NCBI RefSeq assembly: GCF_019799965.1
Contig: NZ_JABGCJ010000010.1
Span: forward strand, 1 to 64,000
Direction of reading: 5' to 3'
Length of the DNA stretch: 64,000 nucleotides
DNA from: Modestobacter italicus
GTDB lineage: Bacteria > Actinomycetota > Actinomycetes > Mycobacteriales > Geodermatophilaceae
The translations under genes were made by a program, and so were the position numbers. Shown here in pieces: positions 27,157 through 35,256 of this stretch. Numbering within the stretch: the stretch's first letter is position 1; each line of letters starts with the position of its first letter. The notes under the pieces were generated by a model. The model was given only the letters and a program-made list of their open reading frames with translations. It made no database searches and was not told the origin of the DNA.

Positions 27157-27882
27157 ATGAGCGCACAACCGGTGCTCGTCGCCTGTGCGCACGGCACCCG
27201 CAACCCGACCGGACGGCGGCTGATCGCCGAGCTCGCCCTGGCTGCCCGCGCCCAGCGGCCCGGCATCCGCACCACCGCCGCGTTCGTCGACGTCCAGCCG
27301 CCCACCGTGGTCGACGTCGTCCAGGGGCTGGCCGACGCCGGCACCCCGGCGGTCGTCGTCCCACTGCTGCTGTCCGGCGGGTACCACGTGCACGTCGACA
27401 TCGCCGGCGCGGTCGGCGCGCACCCGGGCGCCGTCGCAGCCCGGCCACTCGGCCCGGACCCGCGGCTGGCCGCGGTGCTCACCGACCGGCTGCGCGAGGC
27501 CGGCACCGACCCCGGCGACCCGCTGACCGCGATCGTGCTCGCCGCCGCCGGTTCCAGTGATCCCCGCTCGGTGGCCGACGTGCAGAGCACCGCCGACCTG
27601 CTGCAGCGCGACTGGGCCGGCCCGGTGACCACCGGCTACGGATCGGCCGCGAAGCCCACCGTGCCCGACGCGGTGGCCGCGGCCCGGCAGGCCGGCGCCG
27701 AGCGCGTGGTGGTCGCGGCCTACCTCCTGGCGCCGGGGCACTTCCACGACAAGCTCCAGGGCGCCGGCGCCGATGGGGTCACGGCACCGCTGCTGCCCGA
27801 CGAGCGGATCGCCGCCGTCCTGCTCGACCGCTACGACGCGGCACTCGCGTCAACGCGCTCAGGAGCAGCTGCGGCCCACTAG
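27157..27882 (+). CDS. CbiX/SirB-like sirohydrochlorin chelatase family protein
   Basis: A 241-residue protein with two CbiX-like halves. The first starts VLVACAHGTRNPTGRRLIAEL with the metal-site His of the family; VPLLLSGGYHVHVDI supplies further His residues; the second half starts AIVLAAAGSSDPRSVADVQ and ends with VVVAAYLLAPGHFHDKL. Family members insert iron or cobalt into sirohydrochlorin for siroheme or cobalamin. No tetrapyrrole genes adjoin, so the metal is unresolved. ATG 27157 is preceded by GGAGGA. Confidence 0.85.
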   Translation: MSAQPVLVACAHGTRNPTGRRLIAELALAARAQRPGIRTTAAFVDVQPPTVVDVVQGLADAGTPAVVVPLLLSGGYHVHVDIAGAVGAHPGAVAARPLGPDPRLAAVLTDRLREAGTDPGDPLTAIVLAAAGSSDPRSVADVQSTADLLQRDWAGPVTTGYGSAAKPTVPDAVAAARQAGAERVVVAAYLLAPGHFHDKLQGAGADGVTAPLLPDERIAAVLLDRYDAALASTRSGAAAAH

Positions 27883-27893
27883 GGTCGCTCGCC

Positions 27894-28043
27894 ATGCTGT
27901 CGTTCTCCGGCGCCGCCCTCTGGGTGGTGCTCGTCGCCGCCTTCTTCTTCCTGCTGTACTCCGTGGTCAACCGGGCCGTGCTGAACGCCCTGCGCACCCA
28001 CCACCAGGAGACGGCGCAGCCGGAGACACCTCCTCGGGCCTGA
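27894..28043 (+). CDS. Small single-helix membrane protein (49 residues)
   Basis: Begins MLSFSGAALWVVLVAAFFFLL, with one membrane helix (about 7-25), then a polar tail RTHHQETAQPETPPRA. The preceding TAGGGT (27880-27885), which includes the chelatase stop codon, lies 8 nt before the ATG and may be a -10. No family recognised. Codon use (GC-rich third positions throughout) and the clean helix-tail design support a real gene. Confidence 0.55.
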   Translation: MLSFSGAALWVVLVAAFFFLLYSVVNRAVLNALRTHHQETAQPETPPRA

Positions 28044-28405
28044 CCGCGCCGACGCGACCGGAAAGCGGTTGACCCACGGGCCTACCGTGGGTGCGTCGGC
28101 CAGTGGGCCGCCGTCGGGAGCGAGGAGCGAGCGGGTGCGCAGTGGAGCCGCGGGTTGCGGGGTGGCCGTCGTGGCCTGCACGACCCCGAGCCGGACCTGC
28201 GTCCGGCGCCGCTGACCTCACGTCCTGACCCCACGTCCTGCCCACCGGCGGGACGTGTGTGCCGGCGTGCGACCGGTGGCGGGTGGACGCACCGCCTCCA
28301 CCACCCTGCCGCCCGCCGTGCCGGTGACCCGATCGACCGGGCCCCGACGCGCGTCCACGCACGCGCATGGCCGGCGGCTCCCGATCGACTGGAAGCCGAG
28401 CACCG
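28044..28405. other. Non-coding stretch before the FBP gene
   Basis: A 7-bp inverted repeat CCCACGG-GCCTA-CCGTGGG (28073-28091) could end the upstream transcript. The rest contains a short imperfect direct repeat around CACGTCCTG (28200-28230) and no supported gene. Confidence 0.45.
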
Positions 28406-28912
28406 ATGAACCCCCTGACCGAGAAGCAGATCCGTGCCTCCTTCGTCAACGCCTCCCGCCGCGAGGTGACCCAAGCGGTCCTCCCCGACCTCACCGACCT
28501 GCCGTGGGATCGCATGGACCTGCTGGGCTGGCGCGACCGGAAGGCGCCGCTGTCCGCCTACGTCGTCCTGGAGCTGGACGGCACGCCCGCCGGTGTCCTG
28601 CTGCGCGCCAGCCCCGCCCCGGCCAGCGGACGGCGGCGGTCGGCGATGTGCAGCTGGTGCCGTGACCTCGCCTCGGTGGGGGCCACCCTGTACGTCGCCC
28701 GTCGCGGCGGCGGGTCCGGGCGGGCCGGCAACACCATCGGCACGCTGATCTGTGAGGACTTCTCCTGCTCGCGCAACGTGCGCCGGCCACCGACCAGCGC
28801 CGAGTCCGGCGACGGCATCGAGGCGGTCGCCGACCAGGTGGTGGCCCGGCGGATCACCGAGCTGCGTGAACGGTCGGCCCAGTTCATCCGTGACGTGGCC
28901 GCGACCGCCTGA
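28406..28912 (+). CDS. FBP-domain (elongation factor G-binding type) zinc protein
   Basis: A 168-residue protein. Begins MNPLTEKQIRASFVNASRRE, as FBP-domain proteins do. A four-cysteine treble-clef zinc site is formed by CSWCRD (about 87-90) and CEDFSC (about 125-130). The fold is that of FusB-type proteins, which free EF-G from stalled ribosomes in fusidic acid resistance; actinobacterial members are common housekeeping genes with untested function. Ends 5 bp before the first of two palindromic terminators. Confidence 0.87.
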   Translation: MNPLTEKQIRASFVNASRREVTQAVLPDLTDLPWDRMDLLGWRDRKAPLSAYVVLELDGTPAGVLLRASPAPASGRRRSAMCSWCRDLASVGATLYVARRGGGSGRAGNTIGTLICEDFSCSRNVRRPPTSAESGDGIEAVADQVVARRITELRERSAQFIRDVAATA

Positions 28913-28917
28913 CCCAG

Positions 28918-28943
28918 CCGGCCATGTTGGCCAACATGGCCGG
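28918..28943. terminator. 26-bp perfect palindrome, bidirectional terminator
   Basis: CCGGCCATGTTGG is followed directly by its complement CCAACATGGCCGG between convergent FBP and sulfurtransferase genes. Confidence 0.72.
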
Positions 28944-28954
28944 GCCCGGAAGCA

Positions 28955-28990
28955 CCCGTGCGGCCATGCTCGCCGACATGGCCGCACGGG
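28955..28990. terminator. Second bidirectional terminator hairpin
   Basis: CCCGTGCGGCCATG and CATGGCCGCACGGG form a perfect 14-bp stem with an 8-nt loop, ending 6 bp before the sulfurtransferase stop. Both palindromes share the GGCCATG core. Confidence 0.75.
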
Positions 28991-28996
28991 CGGGGC

Positions 28997-29803
28997 TCAG
29001 GGGCCGGTGGCGACGGGGCGGGTCGGGTCGGCGGACCACTGGGACCAGGAGCCGGGCCACAGCGCTGCCTCGATGCCGGCCTCGGCGAGGGCGGCGACCT
29101 CGTGGGCGGCGGTGACGCCCGAGCCGCAGTACACGCCGACCGCCGTCCCCGGCTGGACGCCGAGCCGGGCGAAACGCTCGGTGAGTACAGCGGCTGTAGC
29201 GAAGCGGCCCTCGCCGTCCAGGTTGTCGGCGGTCGGCGCGCTGACCGCGCCCGGCACGTGGCCGGCCCGCGCGTCGACCGGCTCCACCTCGCCACGGAAG
29301 CGCTCGCCGGCCCGGGCGTCGAGCAGGACCCCACCGGCGGCCGGCAGCCCGGCCGCCTCGTCCGCGGTCAGCACCGGCATTCCGCCGCCGGGCAGTGTGA
29401 CGTCGCCGGGCTCGGGCTCGACGTCGCCGGTCTCCAGCGGGCCGGTCCAGGCGGCGAGCCCGCCGTCCAGGATGGTCACGTCCGTGAGGCCACCCCAGCG
29501 CAGCAGCCACCAGGCCCGGGCGGCGGCCAGCCCACCGGAGGCGTCGTAGACGACGACGCGCGACCCGGCCGAGATGCCCCACCGCCGTACGGCTGACTGC
29601 AGTGCCTGTAACGACGGGAGCGGGTGCCGCCCCTCGGCGGCGGACGGCTCGGCGGACAGCTCAGTGGGCAGGTCGACGAAGACCGCGCCCGGCAGGTGGC
29701 CGGCCAGGTACTGCTCGCGGCCGTCGGTGCGACCCAGCTGCCACCGGACGTCGAGCAGGACGGCGTCCGCCGGCAGCCGGTCGGCCGGGGTCAGCATCGT
29801 CAC
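28997..29803 (-). CDS. Rhodanese-type sulfurtransferase (3-mercaptopyruvate sulfurtransferase-like)
   Basis: A 268-residue tandem-rhodanese enzyme. The N-terminal inactive domain (VLLDVRWQLGR, AGHLPGAVFVDL) is followed by a catalytic domain with active-site Cys226 in YCGSGVTA. The CGSGV loop is typical of 3-mercaptopyruvate sulfurtransferases, whereas thiosulfate-specific enzymes usually have CRKGVT. GTG 29803 has GGAGG 7 nt upstream and overlaps the preceding stop by 4 bp; ATG 29797 is an alternative. Downstream of a SnoaL-like gene. Confidence 0.9.
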   Translation of the reverse strand: MTMLTPADRLPADAVLLDVRWQLGRTDGREQYLAGHLPGAVFVDLPTELSAEPSAAEGRHPLPSLQALQSAVRRWGISAGSRVVVYDASGGLAAARAWWLLRWGGLTDVTILDGGLAAWTGPLETGDVEPEPGDVTLPGGGMPVLTADEAAGLPAAGGVLLDARAGERFRGEVEPVDARAGHVPGAVSAPTADNLDGEGRFATAAVLTERFARLGVQPGTAVGVYCGSGVTAAHEVAALAEAGIEAALWPGSWSQWSADPTRPVATGP

Positions 29804-30252
29804 CGGGCGGCCTCCAGCTCGGCGGTCAGGGCGGCGAGCGCATCGCTCCGGCCGCCGTAGCGGGCCGGGGTGCTCTGCAGGACGGCGACCTTCCACCGCC
29901 CGCCGTCCTCCACGGCGGTGAGCACGTGCACGGTGTGCAGCGCCGGGTCGACGGCGTCCGCACCGGGCGGCACCATCCCGGCCACCGCGTGCAGCACCGC
30001 GACGCCGTCGGTGAGCTTGCGCACGGAGCGCACGACACCGACGAACGTGGGCGTCTGGTGCTCGCTGAACATCCGGCGCATGTCGGCGGCGATGCTCAGC
30101 CGGCCGCTGCGCAGCGTGCCGTCGAAGTCGATGATCTCGCCGTCGTCGGCGAACACGGAGGACACCGAGACACCGCTGCGCTGGTTCCACCCCGCGAGGA
30201 AGCGGGCGTAGAGGGCCCGGATCTGGGTGTCCTGCGGATGGCCTGCGCTCAA
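29800..30252 (-). CDS. SnoaL/NTF2-like domain protein
   Basis: About 150 residues of the small cone-shaped NTF2 fold used by SnoaL-like enzymes and binding proteins: IRALYARFLAGWNQRSG, VFADDGEIIDFDGTLRSG and VHVLTAVEDGGRWKVAVLQ are the usual helix and sheet signposts. The SgcJ/EcaC-type group of stress and hydrolase-like proteins is the closest match by eye; activity unknown. No ATG or GTG fits the N-terminus; the TTG at 30252 (LSAGHPQD) follows GGAG at good spacing and is my choice. Stop overlaps the sulfurtransferase start. Confidence 0.78.
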   Translation of the reverse strand: MSAGHPQDTQIRALYARFLAGWNQRSGVSVSSVFADDGEIIDFDGTLRSGRLSIAADMRRMFSEHQTPTFVGVVRSVRKLTDGVAVLHAVAGMVPPGADAVDPALHTVHVLTAVEDGGRWKVAVLQSTPARYGGRSDALAALTAELEAAR

Positions 30253-30337
30253 GGGACTGCTCCTGCGGCGTGGTGCGAGTGGGTCAGGAGTGACGGTAGT
30301 GCGCCCGCCCCGCCGCCCGCCGACCCCGCGCCGTCCC

Positions 30338-32233
30338 TCAGCCGACCTGGACCGACCGCTCGCCGGGGGCCGGGGCGAACTGGGTGCGGTACAGGTCGGC
30401 GTAGTGGCCGCCGGCGGCCAGCAGCTCCTCATGGGTGCCGCGCTCGACGATCCGGCCGTCGTCGACCACCAGGATCTGGTCGGCGCCGCGGATCGTCGAC
30501 AGCCGGTGCGCGATGACCAGCGACGTCCGGCCGGCCAGTGCGGCGTCCAGCGCGTGCTGCACCGCCACCTCCGACTCGCTGTCCAGGTGCGCCGTCGCCT
30601 CGTCCAGGATCACGATGCCCGGCGCCTTGAGCAGCACCCGGGCGATCGCCAGCCGCTGCTTCTCCCCGCCCGACATCCGATACCCGCGGTCACCGACCAC
30701 GGTGTCCAGCCCGTCGGGCAGCGAGTGCACCAGGGCGGCGATCCGCGCCCCGGTGAGCGCCGCCCACAGCTCCTCCTCGGTGGCGTCGGGCTTGGCGTAC
30801 CGCAGGTTGGCCCCGATGGTGTCGTGGAACAGGTGGGAGTCCTGGCTGACCACACCGATCGCGTCCCGCAGCGACGCACTGGTCGCCTGCCGGACGTCGA
30901 CCCCGCCGACCCGCACCGCGCCGCCGGTGACGTCGTAGAGCCGGGACACCAGCGCGGCGATGGTCGACTTCCCCGCCCCCGAGGTGCCCACCAGCGCGAC
31001 CAGCTGCCCGGGCTCGGCACGGAAGGAGACCTCGTGCAGCACCTCGGCCGGCGCGCCGTGCTCGGGGACGGCGACGTCCTCCAGCGAGGCCAGGGACACG
31101 TCGGCGGCGGCCGGGTAGCTGAAGGAGACCGCGTCGAACTCGATCGACCGGTCGTCGGCCGGGACCGGGACGGCGTCGGGGGCCTCGGCGATCATCGGCT
31201 GGAGGTCGAGCACCTCGAACACCCGGTCGAAGCTGACCAGTGCGCTCATCACGTCGACCCGCACGTTGGCCAGCGCGGTCAGCGGCCCGTAGAGCCGGGT
31301 GAGCAGCAGCGCCAGGGCGACGACGTCACCGGCGGACAGCGACCCCGTGAAGGCCAGCCACCCGCCGAGGCCGTAGACCAGCGCGGTGGCCAGCGCGGCG
31401 ACGAGGGTGAGCGCGGTGAAGAAGGCCCGGCCGTACATCGCCGACAGCACGCCGATGTCGCGCACCCGGGCGGCCCGTCCGCGGAAGGACTCCGCCTCGG
31501 CCTCGGGGCGGCCGAACAGCTTCACCAGCAGCGCGCCGGCGACGTTGAACCGCTCGGTCATCGTGGCGTTCATCGACGCGTTGAGCCCGTAGGACTCCCG
31601 GGTGATCGTCTGCAGCCGCTTGCCGACCCGCTGGGCCGGTACGACGAACAGCGGCACCATCGCCATCGAGAGCAGGGTGATCTGCCAGGAGAGGGTGAGC
31701 ATCACCCCGGCGGTGAGCACCAGCGCGATCACGTTGGAGACGACGCCGGACAAGGTCGAGGTGAACGCCCGCTGGGCACCGATCACGTCGTTGTTGAGCC
31801 GGCTGACCAGCGCGCCGGTCTGGGTGCGGGTGAAGAAGGCGACCGGCATCTGCTGCACGTGGCCGAACACCCGGGCGCGCAGGTCGTAGATGACCCCCTC
31901 GCCGATCTTCGCCGAGTACCAGCGCTGGGCCAGCGAGCTGGCAGCGTCGAGCACGGCCAGCCCGGCGATGAAGAGCGCGATCCGCACGATGTCGCCGGCG
32001 GTGCCCTCCAGCCCGGCGATGCGGTTGACGATGTCGCCGGCCAGCAGCGGGGTGACCACGCCGATCACCGAGGAGAAGACCACCAGCGACAGGAAGCCGG
32101 TCAGCTCGCGGCGGTAGGGCCGGGCGATGCCGAGGATCCGGCGGACCGTGCCCTTGGGGATCTCCCGGGCGGTGACCGAGGAGTCGCGACTGAACGACCG
32201 CATCGCGGCCATGGAGGTCATCGAGCCGTCCAC
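30338..32233 (-). CDS. ABC exporter, fused membrane and ATPase domains
   Basis: A 631-residue half-transporter that works as a dimer. Six membrane helices occupy about 40-335, including RLNNDVIGAQRAFTSTLSG, a typical exporter coupling region. The ATPase (about 370-610) has Walker A GTSGAGKST, signature MSGGEKQR, Walker B IVILDEATAHLD and switch AHRLST, so it should be active. It exports a lipid, peptide or drug, unknown which. GTG 32233 used; ATG 32221 possible. Mycobacteria have an ABC exporter gene in this neighbourhood as well. Confidence 0.92.
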   Translation of the reverse strand: MDGSMTSMAAMRSFSRDSSVTAREIPKGTVRRILGIARPYRRELTGFLSLVVFSSVIGVVTPLLAGDIVNRIAGLEGTAGDIVRIALFIAGLAVLDAASSLAQRWYSAKIGEGVIYDLRARVFGHVQQMPVAFFTRTQTGALVSRLNNDVIGAQRAFTSTLSGVVSNVIALVLTAGVMLTLSWQITLLSMAMVPLFVVPAQRVGKRLQTITRESYGLNASMNATMTERFNVAGALLVKLFGRPEAEAESFRGRAARVRDIGVLSAMYGRAFFTALTLVAALATALVYGLGGWLAFTGSLSAGDVVALALLLTRLYGPLTALANVRVDVMSALVSFDRVFEVLDLQPMIAEAPDAVPVPADDRSIEFDAVSFSYPAAADVSLASLEDVAVPEHGAPAEVLHEVSFRAEPGQLVALVGTSGAGKSTIAALVSRLYDVTGGAVRVGGVDVRQATSASLRDAIGVVSQDSHLFHDTIGANLRYAKPDATEEELWAALTGARIAALVHSLPDGLDTVVGDRGYRMSGGEKQRLAIARVLLKAPGIVILDEATAHLDSESEVAVQHALDAALAGRTSLVIAHRLSTIRGADQILVVDDGRIVERGTHEELLAAGGHYADLYRTQFAPAPGERSVQVG

Positions 32234-32318
32234 CGGCTCACCGCCTTCCCGCAGTCCGCCGCGTGAGATGTAACGGCGTAATCGTGCCGGACAACCCAGG
32301 GGCGGCGGCGCTTGTTCC

Positions 32319-33089
32319 TCAGCGGCCGGCGAGTGCGCCCAGCCGGCGCACCTGGGCCGCCCGCTCGGCGGCGTCCTGCACGTCGGGGCGGTTCCGCACG
32401 GCTGAGCGGAGCAGAGCCAGGGTCTCCCGGCTGGCGTCGGCGTCCGGTCCGAGCAGCGCCGCGGTCAGCTCGGCGACCGTCGCGTCCAGCTGGTCGGCCG
32501 GGACGGCGACGTTGGCCAGCCCGGTCGACACCGCCTCGGCCGCGCCCACCGCCCGGCCGGTCAGGCAGATCTCCACCGCGCGGCTGTAGCCGACCAGCTC
32601 GACCAGGGTGCTGGTGCCGGTCAGGTCGGGCACCAGACCCAGTGTCGTCTCGGGCAGCCGCAGCTGGGCGTCCTCGGTGAACACCCGCAGGTCGCAGGCG
32701 AGGGCCAGCTGCGCGCCGGCGCCGATCGCGTGCCCCTGGACGGCGGCGATCGAGACGATCCCCGGTGAGCGGAGCCAGCGGAACCCGGCCTGGTAGCCGC
32801 GGATGCGCTCCTGAGCGAGCTCGGCGGGCATCGCGCCCAGCTCCCCCAGCCCGCCGGCGACCCCGGGCTCGGCGCTGAACAGCGTGCGGTCCAGGCCGGC
32901 GGAGAAGGCCCGGCCCGCACCGCGGACGACGACCACCCGCACCTGCTCGTCCAGCGACTCACCGACCGCGCGCAGCGCCGCCCAGGTCTCCGGGGTCTGT
33001 GCGTTGAGCTGGTCGGCCCGGTCGAGGGTGACGGTGAGGACGGCGCCGTCCCGCGCCGTCCTCACCCATCCGTCGTGCTGGCCGGTCAC
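32319..33089 (-). CDS. Enoyl-CoA hydratase/isomerase family protein
   Basis: A 256-residue crotonase-fold enzyme. The two oxyanion-hole segments are GAGRAFSAGLD (about 57-67) and GHAIGAGAQLALACD (about 122-136), and RLPETTLGLVPD carries a catalytic-type Glu. Probably acts in fatty acid oxidation or another acyl-CoA pathway (EchA type). Its GTG overlaps the stop of the tiny HTH gene upstream by 4 bp, a coupling worth noting. In M. tuberculosis an echA gene (echA12) also lies next to an ABC-F gene. Confidence 0.9.
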   Translation of the reverse strand: MTGQHDGWVRTARDGAVLTVTLDRADQLNAQTPETWAALRAVGESLDEQVRVVVVRGAGRAFSAGLDRTLFSAEPGVAGGLGELGAMPAELAQERIRGYQAGFRWLRSPGIVSIAAVQGHAIGAGAQLALACDLRVFTEDAQLRLPETTLGLVPDLTGTSTLVELVGYSRAVEICLTGRAVGAAEAVSTGLANVAVPADQLDATVAELTAALLGPDADASRETLALLRSAVRNRPDVQDAAERAAQVRRLGALAGR

Positions 33090-33316
33090 GCAGACTTCTT
33101 GGCGTTCCGGTTCGCTCCGCCCCGCCCGCGCAGCGTGGCCCCCGACTCCGACAGCAGACGGTGGACGAACCCGTAGGAGCGGTTGGTCGAGGTGGCCAGC
33201 GAGCGGATGCTCTCGCCGTTGTCGTACCGCTCCCGCAGTTCGTCGGCCAGCGACGACCTGTCGTCGCCGGTGATCCGCTTGCCCTTGCTCAGGTCCGCAG
33301 TGCTCGAGTCGGCCAT
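33086..33316 (-). CDS. Small helix-turn-helix protein (76 residues)
   Basis: A basic protein: SLADELRERYDNGESIRSLA then STNRSYGFVHRLLSESG forms a helix-turn-helix like those of resolvase-type or sigma-like repressors, ending in RGRGGANRNAKKSA, a basic tail. It belongs to a small HTH family conserved across actinobacteria; a counterpart sits beside an ABC-F gene in mycobacteria (annotated Rv1473A). ATG 33316 follows GGAGGGG. Likely a nucleoid-associated or transcription factor; targets unknown. Confidence 0.87.
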   Translation of the reverse strand: MADSSTADLSKGKRITGDDRSSLADELRERYDNGESIRSLATSTNRSYGFVHRLLSESGATLRGRGGANRNAKKSA

Positions 33317-33485
33317 GACTCCCCTCCGTGTCAGGGGTCCTGCCGACTGAAGCCGACGTTGCCCGCTGATCCCCCGGCGCCGCGGTCCCGGTGACCACGG
33401 CGTCCCACTCGCCATGATCACCCAGGGACCGGGGGTCGGCCACCGCAGATCGGACGTGCGCAGCCGATCGGCGGCGCGCGTGCGA

Positions 33486-35087
33486 CTAGGCCAGCGACAC
33501 CAGGTCGGCGAAGTCGGCGCTCCAGGTGTCCTCGGTGCCGTCGGGCAGGATGATCACCTTGTCCGGGTCGAGCGCGGTGACCGCACCCTCGTCGTGGGTG
33601 ACCAGCACGATCGCGCCCTGGTAGGTGCGCAGCGCCTCGAGCACCTGCTCCCGGCTGGCCGGGTCGAGGTTGTTGGTCGGCTCGTCGAGCAGCAGCACGT
33701 TCGCGCCGGAGATGACCAGCGTGGCCATCGCCAGCCGGGTGCGCTCACCACCGGAGAGCGTGCCGGTGCGCTGGTCGACCGTCTCCCCGGAGAAGAGGAA
33801 CGCCCCGAGGATCCGGCGAAGCTCGGTGTCGGTGGAGTCCGGGGCCGCCGAGCGCATGTTCTCCAGCAGCGTCCGGTCCATGTCCAGCGTCTCGTGCTCC
33901 TGGGCGTAGTAGCCCACCCGCAGCCCGTGCCCGGCCTTCACCTCACCGGTGTCCGGGGTCTCGGTGCCGGCGAGCATCCGCAGCAGCGTGGTCTTGCCCG
34001 CGCCGTTGAACCCGAGGACGACGACCCGGGTGCCCTTGTCGATGGCCAGGTCGACGCCGGTGAAGATCTCCAGCGAGCCGTAGCTCTTGGACAGGCCCTC
34101 CGCGGTGAGCGGGGTGCGGCCGCACGGTGCCGGGGTCGGGAAGCGCAGCTTGGCGACCTTGTCCTGCACCCGCACCTCGGCCAGGCCAGCGGCCAGCCGC
34201 TGGGCGCGCTTGTCCATGCTCTGCGCGGCCTTGGCCTTGGTGGCCTTCGCGCGCATCTTGTCCGCCTGGGCGGTCAGCGCGTCGATCTTCTTCTCGGCGT
34301 TGGCCCGCTCGGAGCGGCGGCGGCGCTCGTCGGTCTCCCGGGCGTCCAGGTACCGCTTCCAGCCGAGGTTGTAGACGTCGACGGTGGCCCGGTTGGCGTC
34401 CAGGTGCCACACCTTGTTGACCACGGCCTCCAGCAGCTCGACGTCGTGGCTGATCACGATCAGCCCGGCGCGGTGGCTGGCGAGGAACCCCTTGAGCCAG
34501 ACGATCGAGTCGGCATCCAGGTGGTTGGTCGGCTCGTCGAGCAGCAGGGTGTCGGCGTCGGAGAAGAGGATCCGGGCCAGCTCGACGCGGCGGCGCTGGC
34601 CACCGGAGAGCGTGCGCAGCGGCTGCTGCAGCACCCGGTCGGGCAGACCGAGGTTGGTGCAGATCCGAGCCGCGTCGCTCTCCGCGGCGTACCCGCCGAG
34701 CGCGGCGAACTGGTCCTCCAGCCGCCCGTACAGCCGGACGGCGCGGTCCTGCTCGGCGTCGTCGGCCGGCTCGGCCATGGCGATCTGTGCCTTGGTCAGC
34801 TGTGCCTTGAGGACGTCGAGCCCGCGGCCGGAGAGCACGCGGTCGCTGGCGGTGATGTCGAGGTCGCCGCTGCGCGGGTCCTGCGGGAGGTAGCCCAGCT
34901 CACCGCTGACCTCGACCTTGCCGGCGTGCGGCACGCGCTCGCCGGCGAGGGTGGTGAGGGTGGTGGTCTTGCCGGCACCGTTGCGCCCGACCAGCCCGAT
35001 GCGGTCACCGGGCTGGACCCGCAGATCGGCGTCGCTGATGAGGATCCGGGCGCCGGCGCGCAGTTCGAGGCCGGTCGTCGTGATCAC
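33486..35087 (-). CDS. ABC-F family ATP-binding protein
   Basis: A 533-residue soluble protein with two ABC ATPases and no membrane part. Domain 1: GRNGAGKTT, LSGGQRRR, LLLDEPTNHLD. Domain 2: GFNGAGKTT, LSGGERTR, LLLDEPTNNLD. The linker between them (about 245-310) is rich in Lys, Arg and Ala (KKIDALTAQADKMRAKATKA), as expected of the P-site-probing arm of ABC-F translation factors. It likely acts at the ribosome rather than in transport. TATCCT lies 7 nt before the GTG, giving a leaderless message. Confidence 0.93.
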   Translation of the reverse strand: MITTTGLELRAGARILISDADLRVQPGDRIGLVGRNGAGKTTTLTTLAGERVPHAGKVEVSGELGYLPQDPRSGDLDITASDRVLSGRGLDVLKAQLTKAQIAMAEPADDAEQDRAVRLYGRLEDQFAALGGYAAESDAARICTNLGLPDRVLQQPLRTLSGGQRRRVELARILFSDADTLLLDEPTNHLDADSIVWLKGFLASHRAGLIVISHDVELLEAVVNKVWHLDANRATVDVYNLGWKRYLDARETDERRRRSERANAEKKIDALTAQADKMRAKATKAKAAQSMDKRAQRLAAGLAEVRVQDKVAKLRFPTPAPCGRTPLTAEGLSKSYGSLEIFTGVDLAIDKGTRVVVLGFNGAGKTTLLRMLAGTETPDTGEVKAGHGLRVGYYAQEHETLDMDRTLLENMRSAAPDSTDTELRRILGAFLFSGETVDQRTGTLSGGERTRLAMATLVISGANVLLLDEPTNNLDPASREQVLEALRTYQGAIVLVTHDEGAVTALDPDKVIILPDGTEDTWSADFADLVSLA

Positions 35088-35094
35088 TGGTCCC

Positions 35095-35100
35095 AGGATA
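35095..35100 (-). promoter_or_regulatory. -10 element of the ABC-F gene (leaderless)
   Basis: TATCCT on the minus strand, 7 nt before the GTG at 35087. Confidence 0.55.
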
Positions 35101-35256
35101 GGCGCTCGACGGCGATCCTCCGACCCCTTTCCCGGGTGACCTCCACGTCATCGCCGTCCAGGTCCTCGCCGTGAGGGTCCTCACCGTCCACCCCGCGGGC
35201 GACCGCACCCGCCCGTAGCGTGGCGGGGAGCAACCGCAGCCGGGAGGAGGACCACC

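Noticed and set aside
28200-28240. Imperfect direct repeats around CACGTCCTG
   Set aside because: Only two full units with differing flanks; too short to support an element or attachment site.
29184-29200. TACAGC-C-GCTGTA palindrome, also present at 37095-37107
   Set aside because: Both occurrences lie inside coding sequence (sulfurtransferase; last codons of the acetyltransferase) in different frames and contexts. Chance at this GC content is likely.
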